Assembly (NCBI RefSeq): GCF_026151205.1
Contig: NC_087077.1
Location: forward strand, 18,638,975 to 18,702,974
Length of the DNA stretch: 64,000 nucleotides
Direction of reading: 5' to 3'
From: Bolinopsis microptera
Lineage: Eukaryota; Ctenophora; Tentaculata; Lobata; Bolinopsidae
Below the pieces are notes generated by a model. That model searched no databases. It was not told where the DNA came from and saw only the letters and a list, made by a program, of their open reading frames with translations. The position numbers and the translations under genes are program-made. Each line of letters opens with the position of its first letter. Position 1 is the first letter of the stretch. Positions 24,380-33,490 of this stretch are shown here, in pieces.

Positions 24380-26980
24380 ATGATCACAATGGAGGTCACA
24401 AAGAGACTTAAACTACCAACAGCAGCAGAGAAGGGAGTATGGAAGGGAATTGATGAAGACCTGATTGTTTTGGTGAACAATGTAGCAGCAGAGGACGTGG
24501 AGTCCCGACTGGAGAAGGTAGAAAAGCTGGTATACAGCTATCTGGAAAGTAGATTCGGTGAAGAGGAAGCGAAGAAACCTCGTGTTCCCCAGAAGGAAAA
24601 GGAGAACAAGGAGACAAAAGTTATTCGCTTGGCCAAGAGAGAGGCTAAGAGAAACAAGAAAGATGCTAGGAGAAGCAATGATCAGAATATGTTGGCTCAA
24701 GCTAAGACTGAGTACCTGAGACTCGTGCGCTTACACAACAAAAGCCGTCGTAATGAGCTCAGGAAGAAGAAGAACAAGGAGAGCAAAAAGGAACAGTCAC
24801 AGTTTAAACAAAACCCATTTCAATTTGGAAGGAAACTGCTTGACGGGGATAAGAAGAACAAACCCCCTAATTTCTCCAAGGAAGTGGCTGACAGATTCTT
24901 TAAGAATGAGTACTGTGATAAGGAGAGAAGTGCTCTATATGTAAAGCTTAAAGGACTGCCCGATGCCCCAGTACCAAAGACTGCATTTGAGATGGAGAGA
25001 TTGGACTGGGATGAGTTTCAAACGAAGCTGAAAAGCCGTAGAAATAAATCATCACCTGGTCCGAATGGAGTCCCATATCTGGTATATAAGAGATGTCCCA
25101 GAATGGCGAAAGCAGTATTCAAATTGCTGGATTCTCTATGGGAAAGCCAGAGAGTCCCGCTGCAATGGCGAGTAGGTGAAGCCATTCTGATAGCAAAAAC
25201 TGAGGATTTAGATGACCCTAGTAAGTTCAGAAACATCACTAAAACAAACACTAGTGGGAAGTTGCAGATGGGATTACTAGCGGACAGAATGCTAGAGTAT
25301 ATGGTCAGTAATAGCTACATAGACACGTCTATCCAGAAAGGATTCCTGCGTAAGACACCAGGTTGCCTCGAGCATACTCAGGCTCTGATGGAAGAGTTGA
25401 AGGATGCCAAATCTAATAGACGACAGATCTTTGCAGTTTGGGTGGACCTAATGAACGCCTACGGCCGGGTTCCCCACAACTTGATAATATATGCTCTAAG
25501 ACATTATAAGTTCCCAAACTGGCTCATAGAATATATGTTTAAGCACTATGATGAGCTGATTGTGAGAGTGGTGACAAAGAACTGGAAAACAAACTGGTTC
25601 TTTTATATGTTAGGTCTTTTTCAGGGCGACCCTCTATCGGTTGTACTGTTCTTAATAGTTTTCAACCTACTATTGGATCTCCTGAAAAATCAAAGCGACT
25701 TGGGTTACAAGCCGTCTTTTAGTTCTAGCAGCACGTCAAGTCGTGCTTTTGCTGACGACCTAACTCTGATGTCTCCCAGGCTGGAAAAGATGAAGAAGCT
25801 TATAGATGTGATGGAAAGATTTCTTACTTGGTCAAGGAAAATGAAAGCCAAGCCGAGTAAATGCGTATCCCTGGGGATGAAGGTTATAGATGGAAGGTAT
25901 GTGTCCTATGACCCTGAAATTTTCATAGATGGAGCTCAAATCCAGTTTATTGGAAATACACCGATGAAGTTTCTTGGCCATTGGATATATGTGGATCTGG
26001 GCCTCAAAGATACCAAGAAGCTGATAGAAGACAAACTGATTACACTGTTTCAGGCAGTGGACGGATCAGGCCTTAATGGAGTGATGAAATGCTGGATTTA
26101 CAACAACCTCCTAACCAGCAAGCTCTCCTGGGACCTGATGATCTACAATCTCCCGGTTAGTTTTGTCAAAGATCTTGAAGCAATATGTACGAAGTATCTG
26201 AAGAAATGGCTAGGTGTAACAAAGACAATTACTGTCAGTGTGCTTTACAGAAATAAGGATTGCTTTGGATTGAATCTTAAAAGGCTATCGGACTTATACA
26301 AGTTCCTTCAGGTGTCCAAAGGTTACTCTCTAAAGAACAGCAAGGATCCTAAAGTTAAGGAGGTCTACGAGCACAGGGCCAAGAAACAAGAAGGGAGCAG
26401 TCGGTGGGGTTACACTAATGAGCTGAGTGCTAGAGAAAGAGATCTCTACTTCAGAGAGTTAGTAGGGGTAACAGTGCAAGGCAGGATGGGCTTGGGATCC
26501 AAGAGGAGTGTAGCCAGTGAAAAGGAAAAACTGAAAGAACTGGTATCCCACATCTCAGAGCAGGATATCCTGTTGACACTGGTAGACAAGGGAGTTCAAG
26601 GACAATTCTTAACATGGGAAAACACCATGCAGCTAGACCTAGGTTGGAACAACCTTATTTACAACTACAAGATGAGCCCTGCTCTTCTTAAGTTCCACCT
26701 CAATGCAACCCATGACGTTGCAAATACTCCAGCAAACATGAGCCTGTGGAACTATGCTGACACAGGACACTGTCCACTTTGCGGATGGAGACACTGCAAC
26801 ATTAAGCACATTGTGGTAGCTTGCAACTTCTCGCTGAACAACAAACGATACAATTGGAGGCATGACAACGTGCTGCGGGTCATTGCGAAATCCCTACTGG
26901 ATCAAATCGAGAAGTTCAACAACAAAGATTTTAAACTTGAAGTTCAGGACTGGACATATAACAGGCTTCAAGTCATCTAG
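24380..26980 (+). CDS. Reverse transcriptase of the RLE-type LINE
   Basis: About 866 codons from the ATG at 24380; upstream in-frame codons are minisatellite. It begins with a Lys/Arg-rich ~200-residue region. RT motifs follow in order: RRNKSSPGPNGVPYLVYKRC, EAILIAKTEDLDDPSKFRNI, the motif A-like VWVDLMNAYGRVPHN, FQGDPLSVVLFLIVFN, and the catalytic AFADDL. Near the C-terminus is a C-x2-C...H...C knuckle (CPLCGWRHCNIKHIVVAC), which in R2-like proteins precedes the RLE. All catalytic Asp residues are present, so the RT core looks intact. The frame ends at TAG 26978-26980, before the endonuclease. Whether the element was recently active is uncertain because the endonuclease is out of frame. Confidence 0.85.
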   Translation: MITMEVTKRLKLPTAAEKGVWKGIDEDLIVLVNNVAAEDVESRLEKVEKLVYSYLESRFGEEEAKKPRVPQKEKENKETKVIRLAKREAKRNKKDARRSNDQNMLAQAKTEYLRLVRLHNKSRRNELRKKKNKESKKEQSQFKQNPFQFGRKLLDGDKKNKPPNFSKEVADRFFKNEYCDKERSALYVKLKGLPDAPVPKTAFEMERLDWDEFQTKLKSRRNKSSPGPNGVPYLVYKRCPRMAKAVFKLLDSLWESQRVPLQWRVGEAILIAKTEDLDDPSKFRNITKTNTSGKLQMGLLADRMLEYMVSNSYIDTSIQKGFLRKTPGCLEHTQALMEELKDAKSNRRQIFAVWVDLMNAYGRVPHNLIIYALRHYKFPNWLIEYMFKHYDELIVRVVTKNWKTNWFFYMLGLFQGDPLSVVLFLIVFNLLLDLLKNQSDLGYKPSFSSSSTSSRAFADDLTLMSPRLEKMKKLIDVMERFLTWSRKMKAKPSKCVSLGMKVIDGRYVSYDPEIFIDGAQIQFIGNTPMKFLGHWIYVDLGLKDTKKLIEDKLITLFQAVDGSGLNGVMKCWIYNNLLTSKLSWDLMIYNLPVSFVKDLEAICTKYLKKWLGVTKTITVSVLYRNKDCFGLNLKRLSDLYKFLQVSKGYSLKNSKDPKVKEVYEHRAKKQEGSSRWGYTNELSARERDLYFRELVGVTVQGRMGLGSKRSVASEKEKLKELVSHISEQDILLTLVDKGVQGQFLTWENTMQLDLGWNNLIYNYKMSPALLKFHLNATHDVANTPANMSLWNYADTGHCPLCGWRHCNIKHIVVACNFSLNNKRYNWRHDNVLRVIAKSLLDQIEKFNNKDFKLEVQDWTYNRLQVI

Positions 26981-27500
26981 CAGCTGTTACCAAAAACCGA
27001 AGACGAAGATGAAAAGAGAGAGCCCTTTTGAGAAAGACCAAGATTGGCAGATTATCTGGGACGAAGATGACCTCCCAGCACAGTTCCCCCAGCACATCTA
27101 CGGAACTGCAGAACGTCCCGATATTGTAGTCTGGTCTGATAAAGGAAAGGTGGTCATATTAGTAGAGTTGACAGTTGGTGACGAGAGTAACTTTAGTGAC
27201 CAAGTAGAACGTAAACAAGCACGTTACAACAGAGAGCTTATTCCTGGGCTGCATGGCAGTGGGTGGAAAGCTCAGCTTTTTACGCTAGAGGTTGGGTGTA
27301 GAGGCTTCTGGCATCATACCTTACCAGCCCTACTAAACTACTTTGGTGTTACAAAGAGAGTAAAGAAAGCAGTGTTCCAAGAGGCGGCTTTGGTTGCTCT
27401 CAGATGTTCCTATGCAATCTGGTTAGCAAGAGAAAACAAGAAGTGGAGTCCCTGCTACAACATCGCACAAAGACCCACTGTTCTACCATCAACTGAGTGA
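26981..27500 (+). pseudogene. Restriction-like endonuclease domain, out of frame with the RT
   Basis: From about 26985 the reading frame that carries RLE similarity differs from the RT frame. It shows QIIWDEDD, then the PD-(D/E)XK-type core RPDIVVWSDKG followed by VVILVELTVG and DQVERKQARYN, which is the layout of the R2-family RLE active site. It continues to a stop at 27498-27500. The RT frame hits TAG at 26978 and again a stop near 27030, so both a nonsense codon and a shift separate the two halves. Either the copy is dead, or recoding occurs; I favour decay. Confidence 0.75.
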
Positions 27501-27680
27501 GCTGAGTGTTGGGCCCTTAAAACATTGTTTAAAGCCACACCTGGAATCTCAAGTACCAGGATCAGTGATGGAAGCTAAGCAGATACATAGATGGAGTTGC
27601 TATCGAAAGATATAGAACTCAGGTATCCAACATCGTACCTTGATTATATTGTAGTATTTTCTCACAATAACGTAGACATT

Positions 27681-27932
27681 TCACATAGCACTCTTCAGCA
27701 AATCAAGATACGTTAAAACATCATCCTCGTACAAATGGTAGTTCTCGATGATGCTGATGATTCTCCTATCCTTGTCACTATTGGCCTTCTTCCTTTTAGG
27801 CGGCTGCTCTCCAAGCGAATTGGCTAAGATCTTCTTATCTGTTGAGGCGTGCTCCATCTGGACTGCTGCGATGAAGTTGAAGATGGTAGGGTTGGCGTGT
27901 CCAACGAGAGCAGAGCAAGTTTTTCGTTTCAC
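27681..27932 (-). pseudogene. FLYWCH/MULE-type transposase, C-terminal fragment
   Basis: A minus-strand frame of about 84 codons reads GHANPTIFNFIAAVQMEH, LGEQPPKRKK and IISIIENY...VLTYLDLLKSAM. It resembles the C-terminal tail seen in animal FLYWCH-MULE transposase-derived proteins (PxIwxFI..L..E.., then a Lys-rich stretch, then a final helix). It is not preceded by the transposase core, so it is a fragment. It faces away from the N-terminal fragment at 28292. Confidence 0.5.
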
Positions 27933-27937
27933 AGTTT

Positions 27938-28178
27938 AATCTCTTCGTGTGGAAACAGTTGATCAGATCCCAGGATATTATCGCTCGTGACGTTGTGATG
28001 TCCCCACATACCGTTGTGCGATGTGAGATCATGCTCTCGTTTAAACACAAAAGCACCCATGGTGATTTATGACGTGAGTCGAAGTTATGTGTCATGTGAC
28101 TCGATTCGATAGTTTGAGTCACATGACACAAGGGCTCGAGCTCTGGGATCTGATCAACTGTTTCCACTCGAAGAGATT
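27938..28178. repeat. 35-bp inverted repeat between two transposase fragments
   Basis: 27938-27972 is the reverse complement of 28144-28178 with one mismatch (core ggaaacagttgatcagatcc). Nested inside is a second inverted pair, tgtcatgtgactc near 28090 and gagtcacatgaca near 28117. Confidence 0.85.
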
Positions 28179-28214
28179 GCACTAAGAAACGTAGACGACT
28201 CAAAAAACAACTAG

Positions 28215-28222
28215 TATATAAG
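28215..28222 (+). promoter_or_regulatory. TATA-like box upstream of the FLYWCH fragment
   Basis: TATATAAG lies 70 bp before the ATG at 28292, with a CA/CT-rich leader between. The position would suit a core promoter of the former transposase gene. Based on sequence alone. Confidence 0.35.
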
Positions 28223-28291
28223 ACTGATGTTAGGAATAGAAGTATCTTATTACTTAGTTCCACCTACACCTCAACTACTACAATTACAACC

Positions 28292-28623
28292 ATGTTCGAT
28301 AAAGATACAGTAAAGATAATCAGAGGAAGGACTCCCACCAGTAAGAATCTCCTACACGGTGGTTTCCGCTACTCTAAGGATGGAAAGCTTACCACTGATG
28401 GACGCCAAGCCTGGAGATGTGTGAGGAAGAAAGACAGTTGCCGTGGTCGTCTGTATACCGAATCATGGTGGACTTTGAGCTTGCCCTGAGGAACGCCTAT
28501 ACATCGTCTACATTCCAGTCGTCCCAAGTGGACGGGTGCTTTTTTCACCTCTGCCAGGCTGTCATGAGAGCTGTCGGAGGCTTGGCTACAAGGAGGAGTA
28601 CGAAAAATGGTAGGTACTCGTGA
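28292..28623 (+). pseudogene. FLYWCH zinc finger joined to a MULE transposase remnant
   Basis: Frame 1 from the ATG at 28292 gives a FLYWCH-type finger: NLLHGGFRYSKD...AWRCVRKKDSCRGRLYT, with the W-x-C...C spacing of that family. About 20 bases later, in another frame (28453-28620), is a MULE transposase piece: MVDFELALRNAYTSSTF...VDGCFFHLCQAVMRAV. This corresponds to the conserved second-Asp region of MULE proteins (DFE, GCFFHL.Q). The His of the finger and the whole first half of the transposase core are missing between them. It is therefore an internally deleted, frame-shifted remnant. Confidence 0.65.
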
Positions 28624-29160
28624 CCACCGCGTACGAGTCACCAGAACCAATCATCTTCACAGATGCCCGGCGTGTGCCAACGTATTCAGTGTACTGAGAC
28701 CCTGAGGCGTTGTGCGACCCGCTGTTGTCTCTTACTCTGATCTTGTAATATGGGCCCCATTTGAAAGTTGATTGTTTGTTGCCGTGTTGAGTGGTACAAT
28801 AACATTTAACACTAACAGCTGTATGGAAATATATAATAATGCATTTGATTGGCATTGTATTATAAATATCATTTTTTGAACATTTAAAATATAATTTGGA
28901 ACATTACAGTAACGTTATTCAAATCTCAAACAGAAAAAAGTATATTTCAAAGCTTTGTGTTTTGATCATATGATTATGGGTGAATAGTGATTTTGATTGC
29001 ATAAATTTGATTGGGCAGTGATGGTGAGTGAGAAGATGATGGGAGTGCCAGCCAGTAACTCTGTCAAATGAACAGCCCACTGAGGAGTGGGTGAGCGCAA
29101 GCGCGAGAACGGCAGAGAGGGTAGCATAAAACGGAATACACGGCCACAGAAAAGACACAG
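28624..29160. other. Intergenic
   Basis: I see no supportable gene. The minus-strand open frame at 28586-28855 (containing FKWGPYYKIRVRDNSGSH) has no domain I recognise and is probably transposon tail sequence. Confidence 0.4.
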
Positions 29161-29768
29161 AAACTAAACCGTGCGCGGTAAGTTAGCCAGTGTCTGAGAG
29201 CTAGTGTTGCCCGGCAGGAGGCATCCAAAAGAGGTGCCGTGGTGAACTGTCGAGGCTAAGTTCGAATGCAAGGCGAAGCAACTCAAACTGATGATGAAGA
29301 GGTAGACTGAACGGGAAGTGAAGAAAAAGGGAAAGGAAGGATCCAGCTGAGGTCTGGCTCATGTCAGGAAGTGATGAAAAGCTCACAGACAAAATCATCC
29401 GTGGCTGTCTACCCCGTACGTAGGCAGTGTCCGAGATTTCAGGCATCAGGATACACTGAAACAGTGCAGAGCTGATTACGACCAGGGTCCTCGCGGATAC
29501 CCCGCCTCGGAGGTCGAGCCTATGCCCTGCTTTCGATACTTATGTCTACTGGTGGAACCTTCATATTTTCTCTACTAGCAGTCACTGTAACCCTATCACT
29601 CGGAAGGCCCCACAGCTCCTACATGGACGCACGGCCGGGAGCCCATGTAGGGATAAAAGTGAACGCAAGCCTTCCATCACATCCATCACAGATTCAAAGC
29701 TGGGAGGAAAAAAGGGAGGAGAGGAAAAAAGAAAAAAGAATACAAAAAAAGAAAACTGAGAAAGGAAA
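29160..29768 (-). other. Presumed LINE 3' UTR
   Basis: Directly follows the EN-RT stop (29769-29771) on the minus strand. It opens with a long pyrimidine tract (29700-29765 is purine-rich on the plus strand). The remainder is moderately GC-rich with no domain. The 3' end of the element is not identifiable from one copy. Confidence 0.5.
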
Positions 29769-32700
29769 CTAATTATCTGCTTTCAGACTGTCTTTGAAGT
29801 TGAGGGTTAGTCTGTAGATCTTGTTAATGGTGCTGGTTGAGAGTTTGATCAAACTTACGTCCTCATCACTGGGAGTATCCTTGCAATCAGACTGCGACAT
29901 GAATGTGGAGGCAAGATTGAAGCTACCATTACCAACATTGTTGAGTAGGTTTCCACTGAGATTTTGAAATTTGTCCCTAGGACCCTTCCCTAGGGGGCAG
30001 AAATGGAGCATATGATTCTCGTCCTCGATGAATAGCTGGTTGTTGTTAAGCTCGCAATAGTTGCAGGTCCTTTCATCAATTGGAGTTTGGTCATATCTCC
30101 CCCTTTCAATTCTAAGGTGATGCGAACTGGACCGAATCTGTGTGGTTGCCCTTCTGTCCTGAAAAGACCTAGCATAGGTTAGATATGGCTCCCATGCAAA
30201 TTCTGTTTTGACTTCACTGTAGAATGATAGCTTTCTAGAATCTTTCACAAGAGAACCCCAGGAATCGCGGAACTGTTTTTTCAGGTTCTCTGTGATTAAA
30301 TCAGGGCTGCAGGAGTCTGCGAGTGAGGTTGCGTTCAACAGCGACGATGAATTCCTTTCAAGAAGGTCGATGTTGTTGAATGATTTGATGATTGATTCGA
30401 TGCCTACAAACCATGACAATTTGAGGTTAATCTGCTCAGTCATTGCAGCTTTGACTAGTTGTGTAGAGGGGAGGCTCATAACTCTTTTGAAATATTTAGT
30501 ACTCAGTTTCAACATTTCAATAATGATTGGGTATGAGCCAGTTTCTCCCCAGGCTGTAGCATTGACTGCCCTTCTGTTTATACCAAGAAGGTATTTTAGG
30601 TGTCGTAGATGCACTTGCTCAAGTTGCTGTTTAGCGATGTGAGAGACCGCATGATCAAGATTGTGAAACTTGCTGAAGCTAGAGAGGACCTTATTGACGG
30701 TGGGTAGAACCGGGGCCCAAACTTGACAGCCGTAAAGTAGAATTGGCTTAACAAGGGTGTTAAATAATTTGTTAAGGCAGGATGCATCAACGAATCTCCG
30801 GTCTATAGTGCTTCTCAAGCTGAAGTAAGCTCCAAGTCCTTTACGGTATAGAGAGTCAGTTGCTTGCCGAAATTTCCCTGTGCTGCTTATAATAATCCCA
30901 AGATAGCAGTAGCTGGAGACCATCTCGATATCTCTTTCGTGAATGGAAGGACGCCAATTTGGAATGTCTGGTCCTTTGCCATTGAAGACCATGAATTTGG
31001 TTTTGGAGATATTGATTTCCAGACCCCATTCGTTACAGTAGTCCCCAATAATCGTAAGCAACTTTTGGAGAGACTCAGGATCTAGGCCGAGGATTACTAG
31101 ATCATCAGCCCACGCTAGGTGAGTCACTGAAAGTCCAGCGAGTGTCGGACAGTTCGCAGTAGCTTCGTTAAGGAGGTCAGAAAGCTTTTTAAAGTAAACT
31201 TTGAAAAACTCAGGGCTAAGTGGGTGTCCTTGTTCAGTTCCTTTAAGGATCTTGAATGCTTCACTTATTTTACCATTCATCTTGATATGACCCTCTGATT
31301 TGCTGTACATGTCTTTGATGATGTCGTAGTAGCCACCATTGACACCATAGCAGGCTAGTTTGAACATGAGAGCTTGTCTGCAGACTAGATCGAAAGCTTT
31401 GCGAAGATCAATGAACACTGCATATATTTTACTTTTGACTTTCTTGTATTTTTCTATGGTGGACATCAGCGTAAATATATGGTCATTGCATTGACTTCCT
31501 TTGGTAAAGCCTGCTTGGTTGGGTGGATCAGGATGTGAGATTTGGCGGTGATTAACGAGCCGAGATAGCAGCATCGTAGAGAGCAGTTTTCCGATACAGC
31601 TACAGACTGCTATTGCTCTATAGTTGTCAGGGTTCCTGATGCACCCTTTTTTGTGAATCGGTGTGATCACACTTTTGCTCCAGAGGTAGACTCCTGTCTC
31701 CAGGCACAAATTGAAGAGTTTGAGGAGGAGCGACTTCATATTCATGCTCAGACCCCGGAGCATTTCGTTGCTGACGTGGTCAAAAGAAGATGCTTTGCCC
31801 GATTTGAGTTCGCCTAGCGCAGCGTTCAGCTCATCCGATGTAAATGGGCTGTTCAGTGACTCATTAGGGGCAGATCCCTCGGATAGGGCGTTGGCTTCTT
31901 CGAGGAGAGCTCTTTTAGTGAGAGTGTCTACGGTTGGATGATTGTCAGAATATAGCTCAGAGTAGAACTGATGGAAAGAGTTGAGTTGCTCCGTTTCAGT
32001 TTGGACTTCTTCCTTCTTGTAGTTCTTAAGCTTCTTGAAATCTCTCCAGGATATAGTTTTACCGTTTTTAATCTTCTTGTTAAGACTATTGAAGAAGTCA
32101 TCCCTTTTCTTATTGACAATCTTTCGATATCCTTTAGAGTTGGCACGATGCCGTGTTTTGATTCTCTGGTTATCAGGATTATTGTCGACAATTTTTATTG
32201 ACCGTTTGAAAAGGCGTCGTGCAGTGTGACACTTGCCGTCAAACCATGAGGCGAACTTAGGCTTTGGATTCTTAGTTTGTTTAGAGATATCGAACTCTTT
32301 TTTAGCGACATCGTTTATGAGTTCTGTAATCTGCCTATTCAGTGCTTCAACTGCCTCATGGGTTTTTGGAGTGGATTCGACATCTTTGGTCAGTTGGGAG
32401 ATTCTTTGAATGAACTCAGGCTGTTCAAATGATTTTGTGAAGTTGGCTAAACCCTCTTCTGTGATCTTGTATCGAAAGGGAGCTTCCTCGTAGATACTGG
32501 TGGGAGCTTGACTATTCCTTTGAGGGGCCCTTTGTCTATGCCAAAGGCTGAGTAAGATTGGATTGTGATCGGAGAACAGAGTGTGCTCACCCACTGAGAG
32601 GCTCTTGACACGGTGAAGAAAGGATGTTGATGCAATGAAGTAGTCCACTACGCTGTTTCCGTTCCACTTGTAGCATGTGTATTTTCCAGCAGAGTCACCG

Positions 32701-33395
32701 ATGGTACGTCCATTAAGGATCAGGAGGTTTTGTGATCCACAGAGGTCAAGCAAAAGGTTTTTGTGTCTATTGGTAATTTTGTCCTGGCTGTTCCTATTTT
32801 GAGATATAGGTGCCACGTCAGGTATAACCATGAAGTCGGAAGACCTGCCAGTTTCTGGAAAGAGCTCGAATTCGTCCGCTCTGTCATACATATGAAAATC
32901 TGGAGCTACTCCTATCCTGGCATTAAGGTCACCAAGAAGTAATAGCTCATCACTGGGGTTATTCTTGATGCTGGCTATTTTTTCCTGAAGGGCATCAAAG
33001 TTTGCCTCGGAGCAGTTAGTGCGGTTTTTCTGTTTGCTATTTGTAGGTGGGATGTAGCTATTGACAACAAAGGTGTTGAGATTGCTGTCGGGATCAGTGA
33101 TTTTAACAATGACAATATTCATTGTATGGTCCGCAGTGAGTGTGCATTTATCCAGAGAGCAATATTCCACAATTGTGTTCCTAACCAAAGTGGTTACTCC
33201 TCCTCCTTTACCTGATTTGCGGATGTCACTATAGGATTTGTATCCTTTCAGGGAAACTTCGCATCCGGTTTCTTGGAGGCAGATTATATCATTTGGACTG
33301 ATGATTTTGACAAATTCGGGATCCTCAACTTTGTTTCCGAGCAAGCCATGAATGTTTGCAACATTCCAGGAAATTATACCGTTGACGATGTTCAT
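29769..33395 (-). CDS. LINE ORF: APE endonuclease and reverse transcriptase
   Basis: 1,208 codons from the ATG at 33393-33395. Residues 1-~290 are an exonuclease-endonuclease-phosphatase domain: ISWNVANIHG, CLQETG, LLLGDLNARIG and LFSDHNPILLSL carry the metal-binding Asn, Glu, Asp/Asn and the final SDH His. RT motifs follow: SGKASSFDHVSNEML, VITPIHKKG...NYRAIAVCSCIGKL, QAGFTKGSQCNDHIF, the motif A YAVFIDLRKAFDLV, GTEQGHPLSPEFFKVYF, and catalytic LAWADDLVIL. A C-terminal C-x2-C...H...C knuckle (CNYCEL ... HMLHFCPLG) is present. It nicks target DNA and copies the element RNA. No frameshift or stop is visible. The 95-nt spacer before it is pyrimidine-rich. Confidence 0.93.
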   Translation of the reverse strand: MNIVNGIISWNVANIHGLLGNKVEDPEFVKIISPNDIICLQETGCEVSLKGYKSYSDIRKSGKGGGVTTLVRNTIVEYCSLDKCTLTADHTMNIVIVKITDPDSNLNTFVVNSYIPPTNSKQKNRTNCSEANFDALQEKIASIKNNPSDELLLLGDLNARIGVAPDFHMYDRADEFELFPETGRSSDFMVIPDVAPISQNRNSQDKITNRHKNLLLDLCGSQNLLILNGRTIGDSAGKYTCYKWNGNSVVDYFIASTSFLHRVKSLSVGEHTLFSDHNPILLSLWHRQRAPQRNSQAPTSIYEEAPFRYKITEEGLANFTKSFEQPEFIQRISQLTKDVESTPKTHEAVEALNRQITELINDVAKKEFDISKQTKNPKPKFASWFDGKCHTARRLFKRSIKIVDNNPDNQRIKTRHRANSKGYRKIVNKKRDDFFNSLNKKIKNGKTISWRDFKKLKNYKKEEVQTETEQLNSFHQFYSELYSDNHPTVDTLTKRALLEEANALSEGSAPNESLNSPFTSDELNAALGELKSGKASSFDHVSNEMLRGLSMNMKSLLLKLFNLCLETGVYLWSKSVITPIHKKGCIRNPDNYRAIAVCSCIGKLLSTMLLSRLVNHRQISHPDPPNQAGFTKGSQCNDHIFTLMSTIEKYKKVKSKIYAVFIDLRKAFDLVCRQALMFKLACYGVNGGYYDIIKDMYSKSEGHIKMNGKISEAFKILKGTEQGHPLSPEFFKVYFKKLSDLLNEATANCPTLAGLSVTHLAWADDLVILGLDPESLQKLLTIIGDYCNEWGLEINISKTKFMVFNGKGPDIPNWRPSIHERDIEMVSSYCYLGIIISSTGKFRQATDSLYRKGLGAYFSLRSTIDRRFVDASCLNKLFNTLVKPILLYGCQVWAPVLPTVNKVLSSFSKFHNLDHAVSHIAKQQLEQVHLRHLKYLLGINRRAVNATAWGETGSYPIIIEMLKLSTKYFKRVMSLPSTQLVKAAMTEQINLKLSWFVGIESIIKSFNNIDLLERNSSSLLNATSLADSCSPDLITENLKKQFRDSWGSLVKDSRKLSFYSEVKTEFAWEPYLTYARSFQDRRATTQIRSSSHHLRIERGRYDQTPIDERTCNYCELNNNQLFIEDENHMLHFCPLGKGPRDKFQNLSGNLLNNVGNGSFNLASTFMSQSDCKDTPSDEDVSLIKLSTSTINKIYRLTLNFKDSLKADN

Positions 33396-33490
33396 CAGTC
33401 AGGTATAGAAGATGAGGGAGGCAAGAGGAGAGGAGGAAAGAAGAAGAGAACTCGGAAGACTTGGAGGAGCTGAGAATGAGAGACTAGAAT

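Larger units (their letters stand above)
24380..27660 (+). mobile_element. RLE-class (R2/NeSL/HERO-type) non-LTR retrotransposon, degenerate
   Basis: A reverse transcriptase frame is followed by a zinc knuckle and a restriction-like endonuclease (RLE) domain. This architecture defines the early-branching LINE groups that use an RLE instead of an APE endonuclease. The RLE portion is separated from the RT by an in-frame stop and a frame change. No N-terminal zinc finger of the R2 type is visible. The 5' end abuts a minisatellite, so the copy is probably 5' truncated. The 3' UTR runs from 27501 to about 27660, and I cannot fix its end. The clade within the RLE group is not assigned. Confidence 0.85.

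Noticed and set aside
27571..27582. gaagctaagcag matching a stretch of 5S rRNA near the RLE-LINE 3' end
   Set aside because: Only 12 bases match and the flanks do not; expected by chance when comparing to a whole 5S gene.
28586..28855. Minus-strand 89-codon open frame
   Set aside because: No domain; overlaps the MULE remnant on the other strand.
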